From: Actinomycetes bacterium
GTDB lineage: Bacteria > Actinomycetota > Acidimicrobiia > Acidimicrobiales > Bog-793
Direction: 5' to 3'
NCBI GenBank assembly: GCA_021798985.1
Contig: JAJZBI010000008.1
Span: 62,001 to 126,000, forward strand
DNA length: 64,000 nucleotides
Part shown: one piece after another, positions 39,608 through 48,790 of the stretch
Position numbering within the stretch: the stretch's first letter is position 1
Layout: each line of letters begins with the position of its first letter
The notes under the pieces: model-generated
Told to the model about the DNA's origin: nothing
Seen by the model: only the letters and a program-made list of their open reading frames with translations
Database searches by the model: none
Made by a program: the position numbers and the translations under genes

Positions 39608-40015
39608 TCAGGCGTCCTGGCGGATGACATGGCAGACGAGCTTCGGGTCGCAGCGACGAGGGTCGAGCGTGGCGGCGCGCTTCGTCAGGTGGCGCAGCTC
39701 GTCGCGAAGGGTCACCAGCTCGTCGATGCGGGCGTCGAGCTCGTCGGCACGCCGGCCGATCAGCTCGACCACGTACCCACAAGGCGTCTCGCCCCGGTTC
39801 CGCAGCGCGAGGATCTGCCGGATCTCGCCGAGGTGCAGCCCGACGGCCTGGGCAGCCCGGACGAAGCGGTAGCGCTCGAGGGCATCGTCGCCATAGAGGC
39901 GGTAGCCGGCCTCACTGCGCTCCTCGGGCTGCAGCACGCCGACGCGGTCGTAGTAGCGGATCGTCTTGACCGACGTGCCGGCGCGCTCGGCGAGCTCCCC
40001 GATCTTCATCGCCAT
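39608..40015 (-). CDS. merR: MerR-family heavy-metal-responsive regulator
   Basis: 135 residues. The N-terminal winged helix (MKIGELAERAGTSVKTIRYY then YDRVGVLQPEERSEAGYRLY) is typical. A dimerising helix follows. Metal-ligand cysteines are in ETPCGYVVELI, DPRRCDP and KLVCHVI, the three-Cys layout of mercury/metal MerR proteins. It is divergent from the thioredoxin-like gene, and a MerR-type promoter lies in the 54-base gap. The metal cannot be fixed from sequence; mercury is favoured by the MerA-like neighbour. Confidence 0.9.
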   Translation of the reverse strand: MAMKIGELAERAGTSVKTIRYYDRVGVLQPEERSEAGYRLYGDDALERYRFVRAAQAVGLHLGEIRQILALRNRGETPCGYVVELIGRRADELDARIDELVTLRDELRHLTKRAATLDPRRCDPKLVCHVIRQDA

Positions 40016-40031
40016 GCGCGCACCCTCCCGC

Positions 40032-40062
40032 TTGACTCTCCCCTTGAGGGGAGACTTTAGGT
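40032..40062 (+). promoter_or_regulatory. MerR-type promoter-operator with 19-bp spacer
   Basis: The -35 is TTGACT (40032-40037) and the -10 TTAGGT (40057-40062), separated by 19 bases. Between them is the dyad TCTCCCC-TTGA-GGGGAGA (40037-40054). A long spacer with a central dyad is the hallmark of MerR-activated promoters. The expected transcript start is at or just before ATG 40070, so the message is nearly leaderless. Confidence 0.85.
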
Positions 40063-40069
40063 TGCCATC

Positions 40070-40390
40070 ATGGCACGAAAGATCACGATCCTCTCCACCC
40101 CCGGGTGCCCAAACGTCACCGTCCTACAGGAGCGTCTCGCCGATGCCCTCGCCCGCAGCGGCGGGCCGGCGCCGACGGTCATCGTCGAGGAGATCACCGA
40201 TCCGACCGAGGCGTCCCGCCGGGGCTTTCACGGCTCGCCTGCCCTGCTCCTCGACGGCGTCGACGCCTTTGCCACCTCCGACAGCCCCACGGGATTCGCC
40301 TGCCGCACCTACCGCACCGAGACGGGCATCCAAGGCGCCCCGTCGGTCGAGCAGCTCGTCATCGCGCTCGCCAACGGGGAAGGGCGCTGA
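40070..40390 (+). CDS. Thioredoxin-fold protein of the mercury/metal locus
   Basis: 106 residues with a thioredoxin-like N-terminus (KITILSTPGCPNVTVLQERL) where only one cysteine of the usual CxxC is present (GCPN). A second conserved cysteine is in FACRTYRTETGIQGAPSVEQ. Such proteins sit next to MerR in actinobacterial mercury clusters and may deliver or detoxify thiol-bound metal; the exact role is unknown. It is transcribed from the MerR-type promoter. The rhodanese-CBS gene follows directly in the same frame. Confidence 0.75.
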   Translation: MARKITILSTPGCPNVTVLQERLADALARSGGPAPTVIVEEITDPTEASRRGFHGSPALLLDGVDAFATSDSPTGFACRTYRTETGIQGAPSVEQLVIALANGEGR

Positions 40391-41125
40391 GCGGTAGTCA
40401 CCTCGCTGCACCGCGACGACGTCGCGCGGCTGGTCGCGGAGGGAGCACAGCTCGTGGAGGTGCTGTCCGAAGCCGAGTACGACGAGGAGCACCTCCCCGG
40501 AGCGGTCAACGTCCCCCTGAGGCTGCTCGACCAGGCGGCCATCGGCGGGCTCGACCGGTCCCGGCCCGTGATCGTGTACTGCTGGGACGGTCTCTGAGAC
40601 ATGAGCCCGCGAGCCGCGTGCCGGCTCGAGACACTCGGCTTCCGCGCCGTCTACGACTACACCGCGGGCAAGTCCGACTGGCTGGCAGCTGGACTGCCAA
40701 CGGAAGGCCCATCGTCGGCGACGCCCCGACCCGGGCATCTCGCCCGAACCCCGGTTCCCACTTGTGGGTTCGACGAAACGGTTGCCACCGCACGCGAGCG
40801 GGCCATGGCCGCGGGCGAGGACCGCTGCGTAGTTGTCTCTGAGCGCGGCGTCGTGCTCGGGGTTCTTGATGCAGCACGGCTCGCCGGAGACGAAGATGCG
40901 ATCGTTCAGTGCACGATGCGAGAGGGTCCGCCCGCCGTCCGGGCGCACGAAGAGCTTGGCGCGTTACTCGATCGGATGAATGTGCGAGAGTCCGCCAAGA
41001 TCCTGGTCACCGATCCCGACGGTCGGCTCGTGGGCATGCTCCACCGCGATGACGTCGCGGCTGCCCTCGATCGTCAACATCGGTCCCGGCGAGGGCCGGG
41101 CGGAGCTATCCATCCGACGGTCTGA
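40391..41125 (+). pseudogene. Rhodanese-CBS pair gene interrupted by in-frame TGA
   Basis: The frame after the thioredoxin-like stop encodes a rhodanese domain (AEYDEEHLPGAVNVPLRLLD, then RPVIVYCWDGL), then TGA at 40595-40597, then continues in the same frame as [15 protein letters not shown] and a CBS-domain pair (about 41125 end). From memory, relatives have Cys at the TGA position, giving WDGLCDMSPR. No ATG/GTG start is obvious at the beginning (GTA where a start is expected). ATG 40601 right after the TGA could restart translation of the CBS half. Either the gene is dead or TGA is read as selenocysteine; see findings. Confidence 0.65.
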
Positions 41126-41270
41126 GACGCGAGGGTGCGGAGGATCGTCGCGGACCTGAACCCAGCTGAACGCCGCCGCCGACTCCTGGGCCGGTCAGGC
41201 GCCACGCAGGGTCTTCGTGGTCGCGAGAAGTCGGCCTTCGACGACCAGCGGCCGACCGCAGCGCATCGTC

Positions 41271-42089
41271 TCACGGCATGATCGTGCGGCCATCCGCCTT
41301 GGTCCGGCCGGCGACGGCAGGGAGAACTCCTCCGTCCGTGGTGGTTGCATTTGTGGGGTCGAAGCCGGGACGGCGTCGGCGATCGTCGTCCCGGAACAAC
41401 CGTTGAAGCGCGGGGCCGAGGTCTAGCTCGTCGGGATATGCGGCGAGGTAGGAGTCGCGGGTGCGCTGCTGCTCTCGGAGCGCCACGAGCTTGTAGCGGG
41501 CGCGCAGAGCAGCAGCCACGCCTTTCCCGGGGGCCCCGAGGTCGCGGAACGCCCGTTGCTCGCCCTGGCGTGTCACGGCGATGTTGTCCTCGCCGATGCG
41601 TCGTAACTGTCGCGCCCGCATGCGCCGGACAGATGAGCGCGAGGTGTGGGAGTCACGGCGACGCTCGCTTCGATCGCGAGCTGGCGTGCAGCGGCTTCTC
41701 GGAGTGCGACTTCGGCCGGGGGCAGGTTGTCACGGCGTTCGAGCGCAGCGATCTCGTCCCGCCGGCTCCCTCCCCACGCGCGCCTCGATGCGCTCACAGA
41801 GCACGACCTGCAGGCCCCGGAGGAGCTCGCGGTCCTCGGGGCGGGCGAGCTGCACGCATAGCACCTCGTGCGGCGAGCGGTCGGCCCCGTCCCAGCGGTG
41901 TACCTGGGCAACTGCTCGGTCCCCGAGGCGGCGACGGGACGCACGTGCTCGTCTGGGCCGCTCTCGGCTCCCCCCTCCGGCATCGGCGGCGAGGTGGAGC
42001 GCGGTGACCTCGATCATCACCCGCTGCGCTGCCTGCCCAGCCACGGCACCGACCGGGATCGTTCTCCTACTTAGCTGCGGCCGCCTCAT
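41271..42089 (-). pseudogene. Decayed mobilisation-like gene
   Basis: Three minus-strand pieces in different frames look protein-like: DRAVAQVHRWDGADRSPHEV (near 41870-41960), then DEIAALERRDNLPPAEVALR (near 41690-41760), then RRIGEDNIAVTRQGEQRAFR and AYPDELDLGPALQRLFRDDD (41390-41620). Their order is consistent with one gene carrying at least two frameshifts. The style resembles the tail of MobF-type relaxases from actinobacterial plasmids, but I cannot prove it. No intact gene is present between 41126 and 42416. Confidence 0.4.
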
Positions 42090-42416
42090 TGCGGCACCGG
42101 GCGGGTGGGCGACGATTCAACTCCTGCGCCTCCTGCAGCCCGGCCGACCACCGGTGTATCGCCCGTCAGAGGGGCCTTTGGTTGCGCGCCCTGCTCACCG
42201 GAGCAGAAACAGCGAGGGCGATTCCGAGGCACCGAGCCCACAGCATCACCTGGCGCGCACGTGGCAGGGAGGACAGGCCCGACAGACGCTGCGACGACAT
42301 GGTCACCGTCGCGGCGCGGGCCGTGGGAGCCGTCTCGGCTCCGTTGCCTTTTCGCTGGCCCTGAACGAGAGCTCGACCATGCGGCGCAACTCGCTCGTCC
42401 CCGGACGATCGCTCCC

Positions 42417-42617
42417 ATGGCCCCGCACCGCAGCCCCGAGTCCAGTTCAGCCCCGTACTCCGTCGCAACGGCATTGGAGGAGCTGCTCGCACTCGACAGG
42501 AACGAGCGCCTCCGTCTACTCAGACACCGCGACGAGCTCACCGCTTCTCCGGTGGTTGCGACCGTGACGGTTGTCGTGAGGTCCCTGAGGAACGACCCGG
42601 TCGAACAGGCCGATTGA
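42417..42617 (+). CDS. Small hypothetical protein
   Basis: 66 residues from ATG 42417 (YSVATALEELLALDRNERLR, then VVATVTVVVRSLR). Its helix-then-strand pattern and lower GC bias suggest coding, but no family is recognised. It lies just upstream of the giant recombinase-like gene. It may be a remnant. Confidence 0.35.
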   Translation: MAPHRSPESSSAPYSVATALEELLALDRNERLRLLRHRDELTASPVVATVTVVVRSLRNDPVEQAD

Positions 42618-42726
42618 GACTCCTGAGTGCGCATTCTTCGGCGGTGACTACGCCACACTCAGGCAGCTGAGCCGCACGTAAGCACAGGTGCGTGCATTCC
42701 GGCACCTACCCCGCACCGTCTCGCCC

Positions 42727-45700
42727 ATGCCGATCGACGACGTGAAGACAAACGGAACAACCTTGAGCCGCGCTCTGCGCCGGCGGGTCGCGCGCGATGT
42801 CGTAGGGGCAAGCGATGTCCACCCCTTGGTGGCATCCCTCGTTGCCCGCCTTTGCCTCGTCCCGGGAGCCCGCTACAAGCTCGGACTCCTGCGGGTCTCG
42901 AGCAAGGGGAACCTCGAGAAGCTTGACGATCAGCGTGGAACCGGAGTTGCCGTCTACGAGGATCTTCCGGACTTCGCCGCATTGAAGGTCATGAGCATTG
43001 ACGTCGTCGCGCGGGAGTGGCTCCCGATCCGCTACTGCGACCTGAACCCACGAGCGAGCACGACGGTGTTCGGGTGGGTGGGTCTCGTTGGGCAGACAGT
43101 CTTCGTCGCAGTTGCCGACTCGGCGCTCGAGGCCAATCTGCCTCCCGACCCGCACGATCCGGCCCACATCGGTCGCAACGCCTACATCGATCTCGTCGCG
43201 GCGGCCGCGATCGCGGGCTTCGCTTCCGACATCTACGCGCCCTTCCGGAGTCGCTGGTGGCGAAGTGACCTCTACGCGAACCAGCTCATGACCGCCATCA
43301 ACCGCCATCTTCCCGGGTGCACCCTCTGGGAGGGCCCGAAGAAAGTCGCGACCGCGGGCGCCGAGAAGGTGATCACTGACGTCACGGGCCGGACCGAGGG
43401 TTCGGGCAATGCGGAGGCCTTTGCCGAGCAGACCTTCACGAAGGGGATCGAGCACCTCGAGGAAGGTGGCCAGTGGGATCGCCGATCCAGCGAGCTTCCA
43501 CTCGGAATGGAGCGGCGCCGCACGACGATGGCGGATGGGACGGCGAAGAAGGCACTCGAGGTCGTCGAGTCACCCCTGCGCGCCGTTGCCGAGGAGGCGC
43601 TCAAGATGCGCTCGCGCGGCGCGTCCTGGGAAGACGTCGGCGCTCTGTTCAAAGAGCGCGGCGTGCCGATGTGCGGCACGAAGGCTGCGGGGCGGACGTA
43701 TGCGCAGTTCTCGTCGACGCGGGCGAGGACAGAATCGGCGAGAAGCTACCTCCTGCGTCACCTCCGCTGGTACCGCACGGGCGAGTGGACCGTGCGTCGG
43801 ACCACGAAACTCCCGCGCGACGAGGTACGGGGTCAGCAGCTCAGCTTCGATCCCACGACCGGGCGTCGCTACAAGGACGTGAAGGTCCGCCTCCCCTGGC
43901 GCCCGTTCCTCACCGAGGAAGAGTGGGCAGCCTTCGATACCCACGAGGCCAAAGACGCCGCCGCGCGGGCGGCGAGTCGCAAGACCGGTGCCGCGGCGCA
44001 CGAGCACTCCGCGCTCGGCGCGGCTCTCCAGGGCGTGCCGAGCTGGGGAAATGGCGAGACGCTCGCGCCCGAGACGGCGACCGCCTACCGCTGGCGCGTC
44101 GGGGGTGAGATCGAGGCGACCCTCCGCCGCCAGCTCGTACACCGGCGCATGGGGATCGCGCTCATCGAGGTCCTCCGCCACCTCGACCGTCCGCTCGCCG
44201 CGACGCGCTTTCGCTCGGCGAGCGAGGATCCACTGGCTCCGCTGCAGCGGCGCGTCGAGGGGCTCGAAGCGGCGGTCCAGGGTCAGCGAGCTAGCTCCAC
44301 GGCCGCCGACAAGGAGCTGCTCGACGCTCGCACCGACGGGCGGGACGACAGCGAGGTCGAGCACTGGCGCGAGGTTGGCACGGAAGCCCGCCGAGAGGCA
44401 CGACGTCTCGAGGCAGAGCTCGACCGGGCGAGAGCGGACCTCGAGCTTGCGCGCGAGGAGGTGGTGGAGGTCGAAGAGACGCGCTCGGCGGAGGTGAGCG
44501 AGCTGGCTCTGTTCGCGTCGATCCTTGCCGAGGGAGAAAAGCGCGTGGACCCGCTCGTGACGGAACTGTGCAACCGCTACGGCCTCGCCGAGACACTGCG
44601 CTGCGCGTGGGACGACGACCCCGGCGCCCGGCGGCGGCCCGACCAGCGCCCCGGACGCCCGGTCCGCTTCACAGCGACGGCCTCGCTCCCGCTACTCGAG
44701 GGTGGGATCTACGAGGTGCCCGTCAGCTGGACGGTCGAGGATAGCTACGCAGCCCCCGGCGATCTCGCCCTCAGCGAAGCGATCCTGCGCGCGTGGGCAA
44801 CAGGGGCGAGCTTCGAGGAGATCGCCGCGAGCTACCCGAACCTCGACGCAGGTCGGGTGCGCCGGCGCATCAGCGAGCGGCTCCGAACGGCGGGCGTCGT
44901 CGTACGCGACCGGCGGCGCTCGCTGCTCGTGCTGCCCGTCACCGCCCCGAAGGCGATCCTTGCAGCGCTGGCACTCCGCGACCCATCGCTCGCTGCCGGC
45001 TATGCCGACGCGCTGAAAAGGGACATCACCGCGGCGTATCTCGACGGCGCTTCCGCGCACGCCGACCTCTGGTGTGACACGGCCCATCTCGAGGAGGATC
45101 GCCGCGTTCTGGAGGTCCTGGCCAGCCCGGAGCTCGGCGACGACGGCATGGACATTGCCGCCCTCGCGCGCAACGCCGGTGTCTCGCACCAGCAGGTCTG
45201 GAGCATGAACCGCCGGCGACTGCTGGAAAAGGTCTCGCTCAACGCGGTGCGGGTCAAGCGTTGCGATTTCCGCGCGCCACGAAGCAAGACGGCGTGCGGA
45301 GGCCCGATGACGATCTACACCCCGGCGCCGGAGGCGGGTCTCATCTGTGCGCAGTGCTGGCGTCCCGAAGGCCGCGCCGGCCAGCTCGGCGAGGAGTACA
45401 CGTGGCACTGGATCCGCGACGCCGACGGCAGTTACCGCGTCGCGAACGCGCCAATCGTGTCCCCGGGACGCCGTTCTCGTGACCGGCACCTCACCATCGC
45501 CGAGGTCGGCGAGCGGCTCGGCCTCTCCGACTACGCCGTCCGCGAGCTCGACCGTGAGGAACAGCTCCTCCCCGACAGCCGCGCCGGCATCAACGGGGGG
45601 CGCCTCTATCGCGCCGAACGCATCGACGCCATCCCGCCAGATGCCCGTGAGCGGTGGCAAGCACGCTTCGGCGCGCGGGCTGAGTACGCGCTTCTCCGCA

Positions 45701-46242
45701 CCGGCGACGTCGCAGTGCTGCTCGAGTGCTCGGTGGCCGTCGTTCGGGATCTCGCAAACGACCGGGTGCTCAGAGTCGCGGCCGTGACAGCCGGCAATCA
45801 GCGACGATTCGAGCGCGCCGATGTCGATCGCGTGGATCCGGCCATCGTGGCCGCCTACCGTCTTTGCCCCGTCGGGGATGCCGCCAAGATGTTCGGACTC
45901 GGCGCATCCACGCTGCGGCAGCTCGCCAATGAAGGAAGCGTGCACTTCCAGACAACCCCGACCGGGCATCGCCGCTTCGACCTCGAGACACTTCGGGGCG
46001 ACCTCGAGCGGCTTCATCTCGATGGCAGCGAAGGCAACGCCATCGTGTCGATCGGAGAGCTGGCGCGGCACGAGAGCGTCCGGCTCAGTACCGGAATCGT
46101 GCGTCAGCTCACCGATCGAGGGGTGATCCGCTGCGCGGGGCGCCTCGGCGGCAAGCGCCGCTACCGCCTCGCCGACGCGCTGGCCGACATCGCCGCCGGT
46201 CGGCGGCAGTCCCTGATTCCTCCATTGGGAGCCGGCGGCTGA
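42727..46242 (+). CDS. Giant divergent serine-recombinase-like protein with multiple HTH domains
   Basis: 1171 residues from ATG 42727 (GTG 42688 would add 13). Residues 45-270 align by pattern with the resolvase catalytic domain: LLRVSSKG at 54-61 holds the nucleophile serine, FRSRWWRSDL near 178-187 matches the LDRLaRs arginines, then a segment like AEFERETISERTRKG. Residues 290-420 resemble the Recombinase domain (MRSRGASWEDVGALFKERGV, then RPFLTEEEWAAFD). A coiled coil is at about 510-600, a Cys-rich ribbon at about 845-880 (CDFRAP, then CGG, then CAQCWRP), and four excisionase/MerR-like HTH units follow (for example LTIAEVGERLGLSDYAVREL and PVGDAAKMFGLGASTLRQLA). Ordinary large serine integrases have 450-700 residues. 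The catalytic assignment is by eye. Confidence 0.65.
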   Translation: MPIDDVKTNGTTLSRALRRRVARDVVGASDVHPLVASLVARLCLVPGARYKLGLLRVSSKGNLEKLDDQRGTGVAVYEDLPDFAALKVMSIDVVAREWLPIRYCDLNPRASTTVFGWVGLVGQTVFVAVADSALEANLPPDPHDPAHIGRNAYIDLVAAAAIAGFASDIYAPFRSRWWRSDLYANQLMTAINRHLPGCTLWEGPKKVATAGAEKVITDVTGRTEGSGNAEAFAEQTFTKGIEHLEEGGQWDRRSSELPLGMERRRTTMADGTAKKALEVVESPLRAVAEEALKMRSRGASWEDVGALFKERGVPMCGTKAAGRTYAQFSSTRARTESARSYLLRHLRWYRTGEWTVRRTTKLPRDEVRGQQLSFDPTTGRRYKDVKVRLPWRPFLTEEEWAAFDTHEAKDAAARAASRKTGAAAHEHSALGAALQGVPSWGNGETLAPETATAYRWRVGGEIEATLRRQLVHRRMGIALIEVLRHLDRPLAATRFRSASEDPLAPLQRRVEGLEAAVQGQRASSTAADKELLDARTDGRDDSEVEHWREVGTEARREARRLEAELDRARADLELAREEVVEVEETRSAEVSELALFASILAEGEKRVDPLVTELCNRYGLAETLRCAWDDDPGARRRPDQRPGRPVRFTATASLPLLEGGIYEVPVSWTVEDSYAAPGDLALSEAILRAWATGASFEEIAASYPNLDAGRVRRRISERLRTAGVVVRDRRRSLLVLPVTAPKAILAALALRDPSLAAGYADALKRDITAAYLDGASAHADLWCDTAHLEEDRRVLEVLASPELGDDGMDIAALARNAGVSHQQVWSMNRRRLLEKVSLNAVRVKRCDFRAPRSKTACGGPMTIYTPAPEAGLICAQCWRPEGRAGQLGEEYTWHWIRDADGSYRVANAPIVSPGRRSRDRHLTIAEVGERLGLSDYAVRELDREEQLLPDSRAGINGGRLYRAERIDAIPPDARERWQARFGARAEYALLRTGDVAVLLECSVAVVRDLANDRVLRVAAVTAGNQRRFERADVDRVDPAIVAAYRLCPVGDAAKMFGLGASTLRQLANEGSVHFQTTPTGHRRFDLETLRGDLERLHLDGSEGNAIVSIGELARHESVRLSTGIVRQLTDRGVIRCAGRLGGKRRYRLADALADIAAGRRQSLIPPLGAGG

Positions 46243-46456
46243 CCCGCGAGGGGGGAGGAGAGGTCTGCAGCGTTCGGATGTGAGCAGAGACCACCGGAGA
46301 ATCGCCTGCTCCGCTCGAGCACTTGGAGGTGGTGTCGTAGTTACGTCGCGACGCCCGTGCGGACTCACCGAAGTGGCGAATGCACGCACCTTCATGTCCA
46401 GCACCGTGTGCAACCGACCCGCTCCAGATCGAGCGGGCCCGCACAAGGAGGACGAT

Positions 46457-46783
46457 GTGACCGTATCTCCCTTGAACACCGACAGTGCCCCGAACACTCG
46501 GCCTGGGGTCGCCGCCTTGGATGCGTTCCTCGGACGCATGTTGCGACTCAAGGTGGTGCCTGCACTCGACGATGTCCTCAATGCAATCTGGGGCACCGGA
46601 TTCGAGCTCATCGAGGCGGCCGAAGCCGCTCTCGCCCTCCCAGGACTCGACCTCGCGGCCAACGAGCAGTTCGAAGCCGCGAGCGATCAGCTGTGGCGCA
46701 GCCTCGAGATCGCCGACCGCCTGTACTGCGAGCTCGAGCATCTCTGCGCGTCGCTCGAGCCCCCGGCGGCTCCGCAGCGATGA
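46457..46783 (+). CDS. Small helical protein coupled to NurA-like gene
   Basis: 108 residues, unrecognised. It is helical and rich in Leu, Ala and Glu (LDAFLGRMLRLKVVPALDDV, then LWRSLEIADRLYCELEHLCA), with no membrane segment. GTG 46457 follows AAGGAGG with ideal spacing. Its stop overlaps the next start by ATGA, so the two products are made together and may bind each other. It lies 214 bases after the giant recombinase-like gene. Confidence 0.65.
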   Translation: MTVSPLNTDSAPNTRPGVAALDAFLGRMLRLKVVPALDDVLNAIWGTGFELIEAAEAALALPGLDLAANEQFEAASDQLWRSLEIADRLYCELEHLCASLEPPAAPQR

Positions 46784-47700
46784 GCGCGTCGGTAGCCGAG
46801 CTCGTCGAGCGCTTTGGCGCCGGATTCGTCCCCGATGTCGCTCCGCCCTACGACCTACGCGCCCTATGTCGGCGCCTTGGGCGCGTGCCCGGGCCGCTCC
46901 CCGAACTCCCGCCGCGCATCCAGGTGCGCATCCTCGAGCCCACGGGCCCCCGGCGGGTGGACGCGGAGCCTGCCGCAGTCTTCGGCGTGATCGACGGGAT
47001 CCAGCCACCGTCGCGAGTCGCATGCTGGCGCGGCGGCCGCCCGGTTGGGCTGCTGTACGTGGCGGCGGGCTGCCTCGAACCGGCGAGCGGCGCGGCGCGT
47101 GCGCGCGAGGAGCGCCTGCTCCTCGTCGTTAGCCACCTCGATGAGACCTGGGCACGCGAGCTCGGCTCCGGCGTGCCGATCGCGGTGGTCCGTGAGCGCT
47201 ATCCAGCAGAACTCGTGAGTGCGATCTCCGAGCTGCACCGCCGCCTCCGCCACCGCCTCGAGCGCGACGTGCTCGGAGCAGTGCGCGCGGCCGGCCGCCT
47301 TGTCGTCGTGGATGGTCACCTCCGCGACGTTGCACCGGGCGCTGGCGCGGTCGCCGGTGTCGTGAAGGCGCACCCGCGCCAGTACTTAGGGGACGAGCGT
47401 GAGATCGCGAATCTCGGCGAGGGTGAGCTGTCGACGCCTTTCCTCCTTCCCGCTGCCCGTGACGGTGAGGCCGATCGCTTCTCCGCCTATCTGCGGCTCC
47501 ACCGTGCGGAGGACGCCGAGTGGCCTCACGGCCTCATCCGCCTGGAGACGACGGACGAGGGCCTACTCGAGCCCGTCGCGTCCTGGGCGCTCGTCAGTCG
47601 GCAGGGACCGAGCGCCGGTCCGCGCTGGCCGGTCCATCTCGCCTCCACCGCGTACTGCGAGACGTGGCTTCGGTCGCGCGTCCCGCCCATTCTCAGCTGA
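46780..47700 (+). CDS. NurA-domain nuclease-like protein
   Basis: 306 residues resembling NurA, the 5'-3' nuclease that works with the HerA translocase in end resection and in some defence systems. Features are VIDGIQPP near residue 65 (first acidic motif), VVVDGHLRDV, GVVKAHPRQYL, then FLLPAARD, SAYLRL and WPHGLIRLE, in the family order. No HerA ATPase is encoded nearby, which is unusual. ATG 46780 overlaps the upstream stop. The family call is by pattern, not by search. Confidence 0.65.
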   Translation: MSASVAELVERFGAGFVPDVAPPYDLRALCRRLGRVPGPLPELPPRIQVRILEPTGPRRVDAEPAAVFGVIDGIQPPSRVACWRGGRPVGLLYVAAGCLEPASGAARAREERLLLVVSHLDETWARELGSGVPIAVVRERYPAELVSAISELHRRLRHRLERDVLGAVRAAGRLVVVDGHLRDVAPGAGAVAGVVKAHPRQYLGDEREIANLGEGELSTPFLLPAARDGEADRFSAYLRLHRAEDAEWPHGLIRLETTDEGLLEPVASWALVSRQGPSAGPRWPVHLASTAYCETWLRSRVPPILS

Positions 47701-47787
47701 ACGAGCAATACGGCGCCTTGCGCGCGAGCACGGCGCGCTGACCGGTCACGCCGCCGGCCATGCCGGCCCCCACAGGAAGGAGTCCCA

Positions 47788-48150
47788 ATGCCTCCACCAT
47801 CCGGAAGTCTCTTCCGCGTCGCACACGCCCGCATCGACCGACTGCAGGACCGCCTGCCGGCACGTGCGCGGCGAGACCTTGCGCCGTTTCTCGCGGCTCT
47901 CAGTGAAGACGTGGATGAGCTGCTCGTCCTGACCGATGGGGCGCGCAGCGCCCCGAGCGTGGCGACGCCCACCCTGCAAGCCCGAATCGAGCGCCTGAGC
48001 GCGCGGTGCGCCGTCCTCGAGGACGCGCTCGGAGCCGACGGAATGAGCGCCGCGGCCCAGCGAGCACTGACGGCCGTGATCGAGGCGTGCGCGGACATAG
48101 CGACCTGGGTAATGGAGGCACCGCCCTCCGCGCCGGCACAAGTCGCGTAG
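47788..48150 (+). CDS. Small helical protein (intact copy of a duplicated gene)
   Basis: 120 residues, unrecognised. It is helical with no cysteine-based or membrane motif beyond one Cys region (HARIDRLQDRLPARARRDLA, then LTAVIEACADIATWVMEAP). It begins at ATG 47788 after AGGAAGGAG and ends 43 bases before a strong terminator, closing the cluster that starts with the giant recombinase-like gene. Its C-terminal third and terminator are repeated in degenerate form at 49.7-49.9 kb. Confidence 0.6.
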   Translation: MPPPSGSLFRVAHARIDRLQDRLPARARRDLAPFLAALSEDVDELLVLTDGARSAPSVATPTLQARIERLSARCAVLEDALGADGMSAAAQRALTAVIEACADIATWVMEAPPSAPAQVA

Positions 48151-48192
48151 CAGCGTGCGGCCGCGTCGCCGGCCGTGCGACGATTCCCCAGA

Positions 48193-48220
48193 GCAGGGCC
48201 GCCGCGTGCGGCCCTGCTTT
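48193..48220 (+). terminator. Rho-independent terminator, copy A
   Basis: A perfect 10-bp stem GCAGGGCCGC / GCGGCCCTGC with loop CGCGT, followed by TTT. The same hairpin recurs at 49869-49896. Confidence 0.85.
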
Positions 48221-48790
48221 CGCGCGGAGGCGCCAGGAGTCGAAGCCGTCTCCGTGGGTTGGAGCTCGAGGGGTGCCTCACGGACGGCCCCGCGTGTGAC
48301 TTTGTATCGAAGTGGTGGCGGGTGTCATGGCTTGGACAGGGAAGTTTGCTGGCCACCACACAGCAGGCTGCGCTCCCGTGAAATGAAGCTCACGTCGGGG
48401 AGCTCGGTGGCGGCTGCTCATCGCCTCATGTTGATTGGCGTCGCAGGGACACGCCAACCCCCCGTCTCCGGTTGCGTTCCTGGCTTGATCGCTACGCTTG
48501 CGCAACGACGCTCCAGCTCCGGCCCCAAGATCCGAGCGCACCCTGCTGGCTCATCGCCCTGTCGACCAGGTCGCCGGCGTTCAAGCCTCGCCCCGCTCGC
48601 CGCCGAGGAAGCGAGCGCTGCGGCGCTCGCGACCGACGCAGCACCTGGGGTCAGGAGGCGGTGCAGGAGGCAGTTGCGCGCCCCGTCACTGAGCGCGACG
48701 CGCGGTCTTCGGCGCCTGGCAAGAACGGTGTGGCAGTGGATGCAAAGTCACACGCTGCAACGGCTTTGTCAATGTTGCGAGAATAAAGGG
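48221..48790. other. Non-coding gap before the DUF2971 gene
   Basis: 570 bases with no gene that I can support. Base composition falls toward the 3' end, matching the AT-richer gene that follows, so part of this may have arrived with it. Confidence 0.4.
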
